NCBI GenBank assembly: GCA_937995275.1
Contig: CALKKN010000222.1
Span: 1 to 15,512, forward strand
Length of the DNA: 15,512 bases
Reading direction: 5' to 3'
Source: an uncultured Lysobacterales bacterium
GTDB lineage: Bacteria; Pseudomonadota; Gammaproteobacteria; Xanthomonadales; SZUA-36
The position numbers and the translations under genes were made by a program. Under the pieces are notes generated by a model. The model searched no databases. It saw nothing but the letters and a program-made list of their open reading frames with translations, and had not been told where the DNA came from. Within the stretch, counting starts at the first letter, position 1; each line of letters starts with the position of its first letter. Positions 7,230 to 13,808 of this stretch are shown piece by piece.

Positions 7230-9056
7230 TTACTCGGCCTCGCCCCCGGCCGATTCGGGATCGGCGAAACGGAGGAAAAAGCCACCGACGAAAGAGCGGT
7301 CCGGCAGCATCGCGAGTTCGCGCCTCCAAAGCAGGATCAGCGTGCGGGAAATGCCGCTGATGGTCACGCAGTCGTCGACGACCATGCGGTTCATGTTGCG
7401 GTACATGGCCGTTCGCATCGGCGATGCCTGCATCGTGGCGCTCGCGCGGTAGAGCCGGTTGAACTCCTCGTTGTTGTAGTTGGCGGTATTGGTGCCCGGC
7501 GCGGCGTTGGGGCCGAAGAACAACTGCATGGTGTTCTCCGCGTCGGGATAGTCCATGGTCCAGCCGGTCGTTGTCAGCATGACCTCCCGGTTCAGGTACG
7601 CCCGCGCGTAATCGCCGTAGGTCGCGTAGGTCAACGGGCGGATCTTCTCCTGAGGGTAGCCGATATCCGCCATGAAACTGCGGAACTGTTCGAACATCTG
7701 GCGCTCCGTCACGCTGGAGGGAAACCCGTACTCCAGCACCGGCAGGTTGCCGGCGTGCCAGCCGTGGCTGCTCATCAGGTCCCGCGCACCTTCGAGGTCG
7801 CGGAGCACGGGGGCGCGGTCCTGGTCCGCGTCGAACTCCAGTGTCATGGGCGGGATGATGCCCGGAAAGACCTCGCCAATCCCGTAGTAGAACACCTCGT
7901 TGCGCCTGGGCCAGTCGAAGGCCTTGATGATCGCGCAACGCAACGCGCGATTACGTATCTGCTGGTCCGGATCGGGATGATACCCGATCTGCCGGTCGTC
8001 CATGTTGAAATCCGTGTGCACGAAGCCGGATTCCAGGTTGGCGTTGAGACGGAACCGCTCCGCGAGGTCCGGACTCAGGGTCGGTGGGTCGCGACTTGCC
8101 AGGACCCGGTCGAACTGGCTGACCGGGACCTTGATGAAATCCACCTCACCGGCGATAAACGCATTCCACCGCGCGGCGTCCTCGGCGATAAATTCGACCT
8201 CGATCCGGTCGGCGAAGGGCGGCACCCGGTCGGCCAGTTCTTCCAGGCCGAGTCCACCCTGGCTGTCGGGATCGAAACCTTCCGCCTCGAGGCTGAAGGG
8301 TTCCTGGCGGAAACGCGGGTTGCGCTCGAGGACCGCGCCCGCACTGTTGAACGAAAGCAGGCGATAGGGACCTGAACCGACCGGATGGACGGCGAATTCC
8401 TGCCCGTAAGATTGGACGGCTTCGCGGGGTACGACCGCCGCGAATCCCTGCGCCAGCGTGTGCGTCAGCTGAGGAAACGGTGAAATGAGCTGGATCTGGA
8501 TGGTGCGGTCGTCAACGGCGCGCAGGCCGGGCACCTCCTCGTCGTAGTCCGCGCCGTTCTCTTTCCATTCGTCGAGGCCGACGATCCGACCCTGCCACAG
8601 CCAGGCGCCCTGCGCGCGGGTGGCGGGATCGAAATGCCGCTTGATCGAGAATACGAAATCCTCGGCGCGGACCGCGCGGCCCTTGCCTTCCGGGAAAGCC
8701 GGATCGTCGATGAAATGCACACCCGGCTTGGTGCGGATCGTGTATATGAGGCCGTCCGCCGACACCTGCGGAAGACCGTCGGCCAGGTTGGCTTCGAGCC
8801 GGTAAGGCCTGGCGAGGTACTTGTAGCGGTACAGCGTGTCGAACAGATTGACGGCCAGGAAATTCGCGTAGAGATTCGAGGCGTGGGTCGGATCGAGACT
8901 GCTGGGGGCGCCGTCCATGGCGTGGCGGTACACGCGGTAAGCAGGCTCCGGCCCCTCACTGCTCCGTTCGGGCTTGCAGCCTGCCACGGCCATGACCAGC
9001 GCCAGCAGGGCCACTGGCGGCCAGGCAATGCGGGTGTGTGTCCACAGTCGGCTCAC
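7230..9056 (-). CDS. Peptide ABC transporter substrate-binding lipoprotein (SBP family 5)
   Basis: A 608-residue solute-binding protein of the OppA/DppA family. A signal peptide ends in the lipobox AVAGC (Cys27), so the protein is probably anchored to a membrane by lipid. Family-5 landmarks are DGAPSSLDPTHASN near the start, NLADGLPQVSADGLIYTI, RAEDFVFSIKRHFDP, and HPVGSGPYRLLSF. It is longer than typical OppA (about 520-545 residues), with extra acidic or charged loops. The start is GTG at 9056, with a weak upstream GGAT; no better start is seen. It is the first gene of the transporter block and lies 75 bases after mlaA. Peptide is the family default; sugar, nickel or other substrates cannot be excluded. 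Confidence 0.92.
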   Translation of the reverse strand: MSRLWTHTRIAWPPVALLALVMAVAGCKPERSSEGPEPAYRVYRHAMDGAPSSLDPTHASNLYANFLAVNLFDTLYRYKYLARPYRLEANLADGLPQVSADGLIYTIRTKPGVHFIDDPAFPEGKGRAVRAEDFVFSIKRHFDPATRAQGAWLWQGRIVGLDEWKENGADYDEEVPGLRAVDDRTIQIQLISPFPQLTHTLAQGFAAVVPREAVQSYGQEFAVHPVGSGPYRLLSFNSAGAVLERNPRFRQEPFSLEAEGFDPDSQGGLGLEELADRVPPFADRIEVEFIAEDAARWNAFIAGEVDFIKVPVSQFDRVLASRDPPTLSPDLAERFRLNANLESGFVHTDFNMDDRQIGYHPDPDQQIRNRALRCAIIKAFDWPRRNEVFYYGIGEVFPGIIPPMTLEFDADQDRAPVLRDLEGARDLMSSHGWHAGNLPVLEYGFPSSVTERQMFEQFRSFMADIGYPQEKIRPLTYATYGDYARAYLNREVMLTTTGWTMDYPDAENTMQLFFGPNAAPGTNTANYNNEEFNRLYRASATMQASPMRTAMYRNMNRMVVDDCVTISGISRTLILLWRRELAMLPDRSFVGGFFLRFADPESAGGEAE

Positions 9057-9131
9057 GGTGATCCAGCTTAGCCGATGCGCCGGGGGCAGGGAAGCGGGAC
9101 GCGCCGCGAGGGTACTGATCGCGCGCCCGGC

Positions 9132-9866
9132 CTAGTACTCCTCCAGCAGGGCCTCATAGTCGGGGGCGGGCGGATCCCCGTTGTAGATTTCGAACTGGCG
9201 ATTCTGCAGGTAAACGTCGCGGATGAGCACGTAGGGGTCATTCGCGGCGTCGATGTCGGGCTGCAGGGGCAGCAACTCGGCCCGAAGGGTGATCAGGTCC
9301 GTGACCAGCGGCCAGTAGAGGTCATGCTCGCGCATGGCGTAACTGATGGGATGGAAATAGCCGTAAAAGCTGCGGCCGAGCAGGTCTCTCGCGGTGTAGG
9401 GTCCGAGAAAGGGCATGACCAGGTACCGGCTTTCCTTCCAGCCCCAGACCGCGAGCGTTTGGCCGAAGTCCTCGTTGTAACGGGGGATTCCCACCTTGGT
9501 CGCCACGTCGAAAAAGCCGAGCAGGCCGATCGTCGAATTCATCATGAAGCGGCCGGTCGAGGTGAAGGCGCGCTCCATGTTGCCCTGCAGCAGCGAGTTC
9601 AGGAGGGTGACCGGAAAAGCCAGGTTGCGAAAGAAGTTCCGCACCCCGCGCTGCGGGGCGTCGGGCATGATGGCATCGTAACCTTTTGCCACCGGCCGGA
9701 AGATGGCGTTGTCGAAACCCGTGTTGAAGGCGTGGATCTTGCGGTTGTAGGCCTCCCAGGGGTCTCGCTCGGGGTCGGTCAGCGTGACCTGCCGGGACGA
9801 ACAGCCGCCGAGCAGCATGGACAGCACCAACACCGCCGCGGCCGACCGCCACAATCGGCCCCTCAT
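9132..9866 (-). CDS. mlaA: MlaA (VacJ) outer-membrane phospholipid lipoprotein
   Basis: A 244-residue lipoprotein with signal peptide and lipobox LLGGC (Cys22). The mature part has the VacJ landmarks DPWEAYNRKIHAFN, RNFFRNLAFPVTLLNSLLQG, FMMNSTIGLLGFFD, GQTLAVWGW and YLVMPFLGPYTARD. MlaA sits in the inner leaflet of the outer membrane, removes misplaced phospholipids from the outer leaflet and passes them to MlaC. The start ATG overlaps the mlaB stop as ATGA. In E. coli this gene (vacJ) is separate from the mla operon; here it closes it. Confidence 0.95.
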   Translation of the reverse strand: MRGRLWRSAAAVLVLSMLLGGCSSRQVTLTDPERDPWEAYNRKIHAFNTGFDNAIFRPVAKGYDAIMPDAPQRGVRNFFRNLAFPVTLLNSLLQGNMERAFTSTGRFMMNSTIGLLGFFDVATKVGIPRYNEDFGQTLAVWGWKESRYLVMPFLGPYTARDLLGRSFYGYFHPISYAMREHDLYWPLVTDLITLRAELLPLQPDIDAANDPYVLIRDVYLQNRQFEIYNGDPPAPDYEALLEEY

Positions 9867-10186
9867 GCCCGCTCACCCCGGCCGGAGATGTTGAGCGCGT
9901 CGATCGCTTCGCTCAGCCTGGCGAGGCGCAGCAGGCTGTCGGGGGCGTTGGTGATGGTCAGTTCCCGGCCACGCTTGCGCTGCCGTGCCTGCCATTCGAG
10001 CAGCAGCGCCAGTCCGGCGCTGTCCGCCCCGGAAACGCCGTCCAGGTCGACCGCCTCGATCGGCTCCGTCCCGGGAAGGCGTTTTTCCATGTCACGGTAA
10101 AGCCGCGCGACGGTCTCGAACGTGAGCGCGCCCGTCACGCGGGCGACGCCATCGGAGCCGGCCGCGAATGCACAGCTCTCAGTCAT
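9863..10186 (-). CDS. mlaB: MlaB STAS-domain subunit
   Basis: A 107-residue cytoplasmic STAS-domain protein, the regulatory subunit bound to MlaF. The central motif VDLDGVSGADSAGLALLLEW matches the conserved helix start of MlaB (D-S/T-AGLALL). ATG at 10186 is chosen, which overlaps the mlaC stop by 8 bases; the longer open frame to 10249 would add a Pro/Ser-rich stretch inside mlaC. It ends with ATGA overlap into mlaA. Confidence 0.9.
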   Translation of the reverse strand: MTESCAFAAGSDGVARVTGALTFETVARLYRDMEKRLPGTEPIEAVDLDGVSGADSAGLALLLEWQARQRKRGRELTITNAPDSLLRLARLSEAIDALNISGRGERA

Positions 10187-10799
10187 CGATCCTGACGTTG
10201 CCGGCGGTGATGTCGGCGGTGACCTTGTCGATGCCCTCGGTTTCGACACGGGGGGCGATCTGGTTGCGGAACGTAATTACGTAGGAGATGCCTTCAACCG
10301 TCACGTCGAATGCCTTCCAGCCCTCCTCGGTCATGCGGAACGCGTAGTCCACCGGCGCAAAGCCGCCATTCTCGAGCCTGATCCGGGTGCGGACGCGGGT
10401 CAGCTTTTCGTTGTTCTTGCCTTTCATCGGCAGGACTTCCACCTGCTCGTCGGAGCGGAATTGCAGCAACCCGTCCGCATAACGATTGATCAGAACGCTG
10501 CTCATGGCTTCCGAGAAGGCTTCCAGTTGCTCCGGGCTGACCCCGCGGCCTGCCTTGCCGAGGATGAGGCGGGCGGAATAGCGGAGATCGATCAGCGGCA
10601 GAAGGTCCTCGCGCACGACGGCGCGCAGCTGCTCGGGGTCGGCGGCAAATTCCTCCCGCCGGTTTTCGAGGGTCTGGAAAATGTGCGAGTTCGTGTCCTG
10701 GACGATCGTCACGGGATCGCGTTCGTCCGCGGCATGGGCCCAGGCGACCGCAGTTAGCAGAATGAAGGAAATGACACTCGCGATGCGTATTGTTTTCAT
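10179..10799 (-). CDS. mlaC: MlaC periplasmic phospholipid-binding protein
   Basis: A 206-residue protein with a cleavable signal peptide (hydrophobic residues 6-20, probable cleavage after AWAHA). The mature protein fits the Ttg2D/MlaC family: VVREDLLPLIDLRYSARLIL, AFSEAMSSVLINRYADGLLQF and the late WKAFDVTVEGISYVITFRNQ segment. It carries phospholipid across the periplasm between MlaA and the MlaFEDB complex. The start overlaps the mlaD stop as ATGA. Confidence 0.93.
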   Translation of the reverse strand: MKTIRIASVISFILLTAVAWAHAADERDPVTIVQDTNSHIFQTLENRREEFAADPEQLRAVVREDLLPLIDLRYSARLILGKAGRGVSPEQLEAFSEAMSSVLINRYADGLLQFRSDEQVEVLPMKGKNNEKLTRVRTRIRLENGGFAPVDYAFRMTEEGWKAFDVTVEGISYVITFRNQIAPRVETEGIDKVTADITAGNVRIDD

Positions 10800-11266
10800 T
10801 CCTCTTCTTTCGCTCCGGTATTGAACATGTACTTGCTGATCACCTGCTCCAACACGATGGCGGACTGGGTGATGAATAGCTCATCGCCGTCCTGCAGCAT
10901 GTCCGGCGACCCGCCGGGCTCGAGCCCGATATAACGATCCCCGAGGACGCCCGACGTCAGGATCGAGGCGCCGGTGTCATCCGGTATTTCGTCGAATCGC
11001 GAAGCCACCGCCATGTCTACGACAGCTTCGAATGAGACCGGATCCAGCGAAATTGATTCAACCATGCCTACCGTGACCCCGCCGATTTTCACCGGCGCCC
11101 GGTTGCGCAGGTCGCCAACGTTGCTGAACCGCGCGGAGATCGTGTAGGTCTCGTCGCCGATATCCTGGCCGTAGTCCGTGGCCCTCATGGCCAGCCACAC
11201 CAAGGCGGCGATGCCCAGCAACAGGAAGACTCCGGAGGCGAATTCGACTTTGTAGTTCGCGCGCAT
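10796..11266 (-). CDS. mlaD: MlaD MCE-domain protein
   Basis: A 156-residue inner-membrane protein with one N-terminal helix at about residues 10-28 (GVFLLLGIAALVWLAM) and a periplasmic MCE domain at about 38-118, containing FSNVGDLRNRAPVKIGGVTVG and the DDTGASILTSGVLGDRYIGLEPG core. MlaD forms a hexameric ring that receives or gives lipid at MlaC. The start lies 9 bases after the mlaE stop; GAGGGTAAGAG immediately upstream provides a ribosome binding site. Confidence 0.94.
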   Translation of the reverse strand: MRANYKVEFASGVFLLLGIAALVWLAMRATDYGQDIGDETYTISARFSNVGDLRNRAPVKIGGVTVGMVESISLDPVSFEAVVDMAVASRFDEIPDDTGASILTSGVLGDRYIGLEPGGSPDMLQDGDELFITQSAIVLEQVISKYMFNTGAKEEE

Positions 11267-11275
11267 CTCTTACCC

Positions 11276-12046
11276 TCACGTCAGGAAAGACGTCATGATG
11301 AAATCGAAAATCAGAATCAATACAGAACTCAGGACGACGGTGTTGGTAGTGGCCGTGCCGACGCCCGCGCCCGTTGGCCGGGCCGAATAGCCGAAATACA
11401 CGGCGATCAGGCTGATCGTGCCGCCGAAGACCACGCTCTTCCAGATGCCACCGAGGAAGTCTTTTTCGAAGTAAACGCCCGTCTGCAGTTTGCTCCAGAA
11501 GATGCCGGCGTCCAGCCCAATGACGCCGATCGCGAACACGACGCTGCCCAGGATGGCCATGGCGCTGAACATGGCCGTCAGCAGCGGCACCGAGATGACG
11601 CCGGCCGCGAAGCGCGGCAGCGCGATCCGCTGCACGGGATCGATGGCCATCAACTCCATGGCTTCGAGTTGGTTCGTAGCCTTCATCAGCCCGATTTCAG
11701 CGGTTACGGACGTGCCGGCGCGCCCGGCGAACAGCAGCGCGGTCAGCACGGGGCCGAGTTCACGGAACAGCGACTTGCCGACCAGCAGGCTGACCTGGTC
11801 CGAGGCGCCGAACTGTTCCAGCGCGTTGATGGCTTGCAGCGAGAGCACCATGCCGACGAAAAAGCCGCAGATCATGATGATGACCAGCGAGCGCGCACCG
11901 ATCAGGTAAGTCTGCTGCAGAACGGTCAGTATCTGCGGTCCACTCAGCCGGATCCCCGCCAGCATGCGGAACAGGAACTGCAGGCAGCGGCCCGCCTCGG
12001 TAATGGGTCCGGTGAGCCGGTCCAATCGTGTCGCGGGCAATGCCAT
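11276..12046 (-). CDS. mlaE: MlaE permease
   Basis: A 256-residue inner-membrane permease of the lipid-transport ABC complex. The family core is complete: LIGARSLVIIMICGFFVGMVLSLQ, FRELGPVLTALLFAGRAGTSVTAEIG (with the conserved GRAG), MKATNQLEAMELMAIDP, and YFGYSARPTGAGVGTATTNTVV near the end. The ATG lies one base after the mlaF TGA (TGAAATG). Confidence 0.95.
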   Translation of the reverse strand: MALPATRLDRLTGPITEAGRCLQFLFRMLAGIRLSGPQILTVLQQTYLIGARSLVIIMICGFFVGMVLSLQAINALEQFGASDQVSLLVGKSLFRELGPVLTALLFAGRAGTSVTAEIGLMKATNQLEAMELMAIDPVQRIALPRFAAGVISVPLLTAMFSAMAILGSVVFAIGVIGLDAGIFWSKLQTGVYFEKDFLGGIWKSVVFGGTISLIAVYFGYSARPTGAGVGTATTNTVVLSSVLILIFDFIMTSFLT

Positions 12047-12047
12047 T

Positions 12048-12872
12048 TCAGTCCAACAGGCCCCAGGGCGCGCCCGGTGGTTCGTAGTGGAACGGAATCG
12101 GTCCCTCGACTTTGCCGTTCATGAACTGGTCCACGCGGGGCTCGATGCTGGCCGCGAGTTCTTCCGGGTTTCCTTCGCCGGCGATTCGGCCGGAGGCGAT
12201 GATGTAGCAGTAGTCGGCGAACTGGCGAACCTGGGTCACGTTATGGGACACCACGACGCTGGTCTGGCCCAGCGCGTCATTGGTTTCGCGCATCAGGGTG
12301 CGTATGGTGGACACGGCAATCGGGTCCAGGCCGGTCATCGGTTCATCGTAGAGCATGATATCGGGATCGAGCACGACGGCGCGGGCGAACGCGACCCGCC
12401 GCGCCATGCCCCCCGACAACTCGTGCGGCATCCGGTACTCGATGCCGCCCAGCCCCACGGCATTCAGCTTGCTCATGACGAGTCGCCGCACCAGGGCTTC
12501 GGGCAGATCGGTATGTTCCCGCACCGGGGTCGCGATGTTTTCGAAGACCGTGAGGTCCGTGAACAGTGCTCCGTCCTGCAGCAGCACGCCGATGTTGCGG
12601 CGGAAGTGATGCAGTTCGCGATCGGACATCGAGGAGATCAGATGCCCGTTGATCTCGACCGTGCCGGAATCCGGGCGCAGTTGCCCGGAGATAAGGCGCA
12701 GTATCGTGGTTTTGCCCACGCCGCTGGGGCCCATGAATGCCACGATGCCACCCTTCGGGATATCGATATTGACCCCGTCGAGGATCGTCCGGTCACCACG
12801 GCGGAAGACGAGGTCACGGATGCGTACCACGGGGGTGTCGGGGTTGGGGGATGTGCCGTCGCGCGTTGCCAT
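12048..12872 (-). CDS. mlaF: MlaF ATP-binding protein
   Basis: A 274-residue ATPase of the phospholipid-transport complex. Walker A is GPSGVGKT (residues 48-55), the Q-loop region is GVLLQDGALFTDLTVFENIA (typical of MlaF), the signature is LSGGMARR, Walker B is IMLYDEPMTGLDP and the switch His is in VVSHN. ATG at 12872 is chosen because the protein then begins with a short leader before the ABC domain; an upstream in-frame ATG at 12923 has no visible ribosome binding site and adds an unlikely extension. It is the first gene of the mla operon. Confidence 0.93.
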   Translation of the reverse strand: MATRDGTSPNPDTPVVRIRDLVFRRGDRTILDGVNIDIPKGGIVAFMGPSGVGKTTILRLISGQLRPDSGTVEINGHLISSMSDRELHHFRRNIGVLLQDGALFTDLTVFENIATPVREHTDLPEALVRRLVMSKLNAVGLGGIEYRMPHELSGGMARRVAFARAVVLDPDIMLYDEPMTGLDPIAVSTIRTLMRETNDALGQTSVVVSHNVTQVRQFADYCYIIASGRIAGEGNPEELAASIEPRVDQFMNGKVEGPIPFHYEPPGAPWGLLD

Positions 12873-12938
12873 AGTGTCTCGACCCGGCGCTGCCAAGGGG
12901 ACGCCAGAAAACCGGAAGACCATCGACCGGTTCGCGCA

Positions 12939-12944
12939 ATTGTA
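12939..12944 (-). promoter_or_regulatory. Possible -10 box for the mla operon
   Basis: TACAAT on the minus strand matches the sigma-70 -10 consensus in five of six bases and lies 67 bases before the mlaF ATG. No good -35 box is found 16-18 bases upstream; that space is occupied by the A-rich stretch beyond the terminator. A promoter here is expected because the terminator at 12971-13002 separates mla from the upstream RNA. Confidence 0.35.
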
Positions 12945-12970
12945 GTCGATCCACGGAAATTTTTTGAGAC

Positions 12971-13002
12971 AAAAAAAAGAGAGGAGGCGTGAGCCTCCTC
13001 TC
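12971..13002 (-). terminator. Strong intrinsic terminator of the upstream RNA
   Basis: GAGAGGAGGC (12979-12988) and GCCTCCTCTC (12993-13002) form a perfect 10-bp stem with a 4-base loop. On the minus strand it is followed at once by eight T residues (A tract at 12971-12978 on the plus strand). This is a textbook Rho-independent terminator for transcription coming from the right, and there is no protein gene there. Confidence 0.92.
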
Positions 13003-13514
13003 CGTTGTAGGGCATTGGAACTCCGCTTACGAAAGACTGCAGATCTCTCTAGGCCTTCCCAACTTCGTCCAGTTCCTCAGGACTCTGCGCCTGGACCCCG
13101 GTCGCGGACCCTCTACGTCCGCCTTATTTATCGACGTCTTTCGGCCTTCCAGCTTCCCGGGCCTGCGCCCGCTCCGCTGCCAGCTGCCGGAGCTTTCGCT
13201 CCTTTCGCCTGGTGGGCCCTCCGGCTCGCGCCTTCCGACCCCGAACCCTCCGCGACCGAAGCCGCTTCCGATTCCGACCTTCACCAGCCTAAGCTGCCTC
13301 CGGTCTTCCAGCCTGCTGAGGCCTAAGCCTCCTGGCGTCTATCTCCAGGGATCGCGTATCCCTTTCGAGTCACCCTTGTTGGTACGGCCGGCGTTTGCAG
13401 AGCCCGACCCGGGTGACATGCCCAGTACCACGTGGGCATTCGGTTCCGTTTTCTGTCACCCTCCTGCACCTTTCGGCGGGTCGGCCGTCCGGCCGGTGGG
13501 TTTCATCTAACGGG
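12971..13514 (-). ncRNA. Long structured noncoding RNA candidate (about 540 nt), family unknown, possibly CsrB/RsmZ-like
   Basis: The region is bounded by a TTGACA promoter and a strong intrinsic terminator on the minus strand, yet holds no credible protein. The transcript can form many local hairpins: GGCC-GGAC-GGCC (13494-13483), a long two-part stem joining 13461-13454 to 13418-13411 with an inner ATGCCCA/TGGGCAT stem, AGGGAT/ATCCCT (13363-13347), GAGGC-TTAG-GCCTC (13331-13318), CAGC-TTAG-GCTG (13296-13285), GCC-GGAG-GGC (13225-13216) and GGAGC-GAAA-GCTCC (13202-13189). I count about 23 GGA triplets, at least two in hairpin loops, as in RNAs that bind CsrA/RsmA. Only about five are AGGA, so that identity is uncertain. 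Hallmarks of RNase P RNA, tmRNA, 6S and SRP RNA are absent. The 5' end is inferred from the -10 position. Confidence 0.7.
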
Positions 13515-13520
13515 GAATTA

Positions 13521-13549
13521 AAAGTACTCCTGTGAAATAAGACTGTCAA
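13521..13549 (-). promoter_or_regulatory. Sigma-70 promoter of the long RNA
   Basis: A perfect -35 box TTGACA lies at 13549-13544. After a 17-base spacer comes TACTTT (13526-13521) as the -10 box, matching the consensus in three of six bases, with AAT just beyond. Transcription would start near 13514. No ribosome binding site and lasting frame follow: the first ATG, at 13507, gives only a 16-codon frame. Spacing and the matching terminator downstream support the call. Confidence 0.65.
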
Positions 13550-13550
13550 C

Positions 13551-13808
13551 TCTCCAAATCGCGGGTTTACGGAAATCATCTCAGCATTCGTCTCACATCA
13601 AATTTACAAGTGACTGAATAGCCAACCAACAACAGAATCCGCAGGAAATTTCCATTTGCGACGAACCGAAGTTGATGCTCAAAAAAAGACCAAATCGGCA
13701 TACGCCAAAGGAGCCGAGGGCGAAGAAGCGCAACCGGAGTGCCCTGGCGTGTGAAAGAACGGAAGTCAGGCTCCTTGTTTGCTATCCTGTCTTCTCGCTC
13801 GTCCAGCA
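13551..13808. other. Divergent intergenic region between the RNA promoter and mltF
   Basis: About 260 bases with lower GC than the surroundings and no credible gene. It must hold the upstream control region of the minus-strand RNA and the promoter of mltF. A weak TATCCT -10-like hexamer lies at 13783-13788 on the plus strand, without a convincing -35. No strong ribosome binding site precedes mltF. Confidence 0.5.
13645..13652. promoter_or_regulatory. GAAATTTC palindrome upstream of the RNA promoter
   Basis: An 8-bp perfect palindrome, extended to 10 bp as GGAAATTTCC (13644-13653), lies about 130 bases upstream of the inferred RNA start and about 155 bases before mltF. The core equals the centre of the LetA-type box known for the GacA-family regulator that drives Csr RNAs in Legionella, but the flanks do not match. 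It could serve either divergent gene, or be chance. Confidence 0.2.

Noticed and set aside
7228..7938. Long N-terminal extension of the oppB frame
   Set aside because: It overlaps the binding-protein gene out of frame with a low-complexity Arg/Gly/Pro product; the family start fits GTG at 7227.
13027..13284. 85-codon minus-strand frame (Gly/Arg-rich) inside the RNA
   Set aside because: It starts at a GTG without a ribosome binding site more than 200 bases inside the transcript, resembles no family, and spans several perfect RNA hairpins.
12989..13510. 173-codon plus-strand open frame across the RNA region
   Set aside because: It starts inside the terminator hairpin, has no ribosome binding site, and its Pro/Ser/Leu-rich product looks like the complement of a GC-rich structured RNA. 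Promoter and terminator point to the other strand.
13507..13510. Leader peptide at the start of the RNA (ATG, 16 codons, minus strand)
   Set aside because: There is no ribosome binding site at the right distance within the transcript and no downstream gene that such a leader could control before the terminator.
12971..13514. RNase P RNA, tmRNA, 6S or SRP RNA
   Set aside because: No GAGGAAAGTCC core of RNase P, no tRNA-like ends or ANDNYALAA-type tag frame for tmRNA, no single long bulged helix of 6S RNA, and no SRP tetraloop domain were found on either strand.
13645..13652. A true LetA/GacA binding box
   Set aside because: Only the GAAATTTC core agrees; the outer bases of the consensus do not, so it is kept as a weak candidate only.
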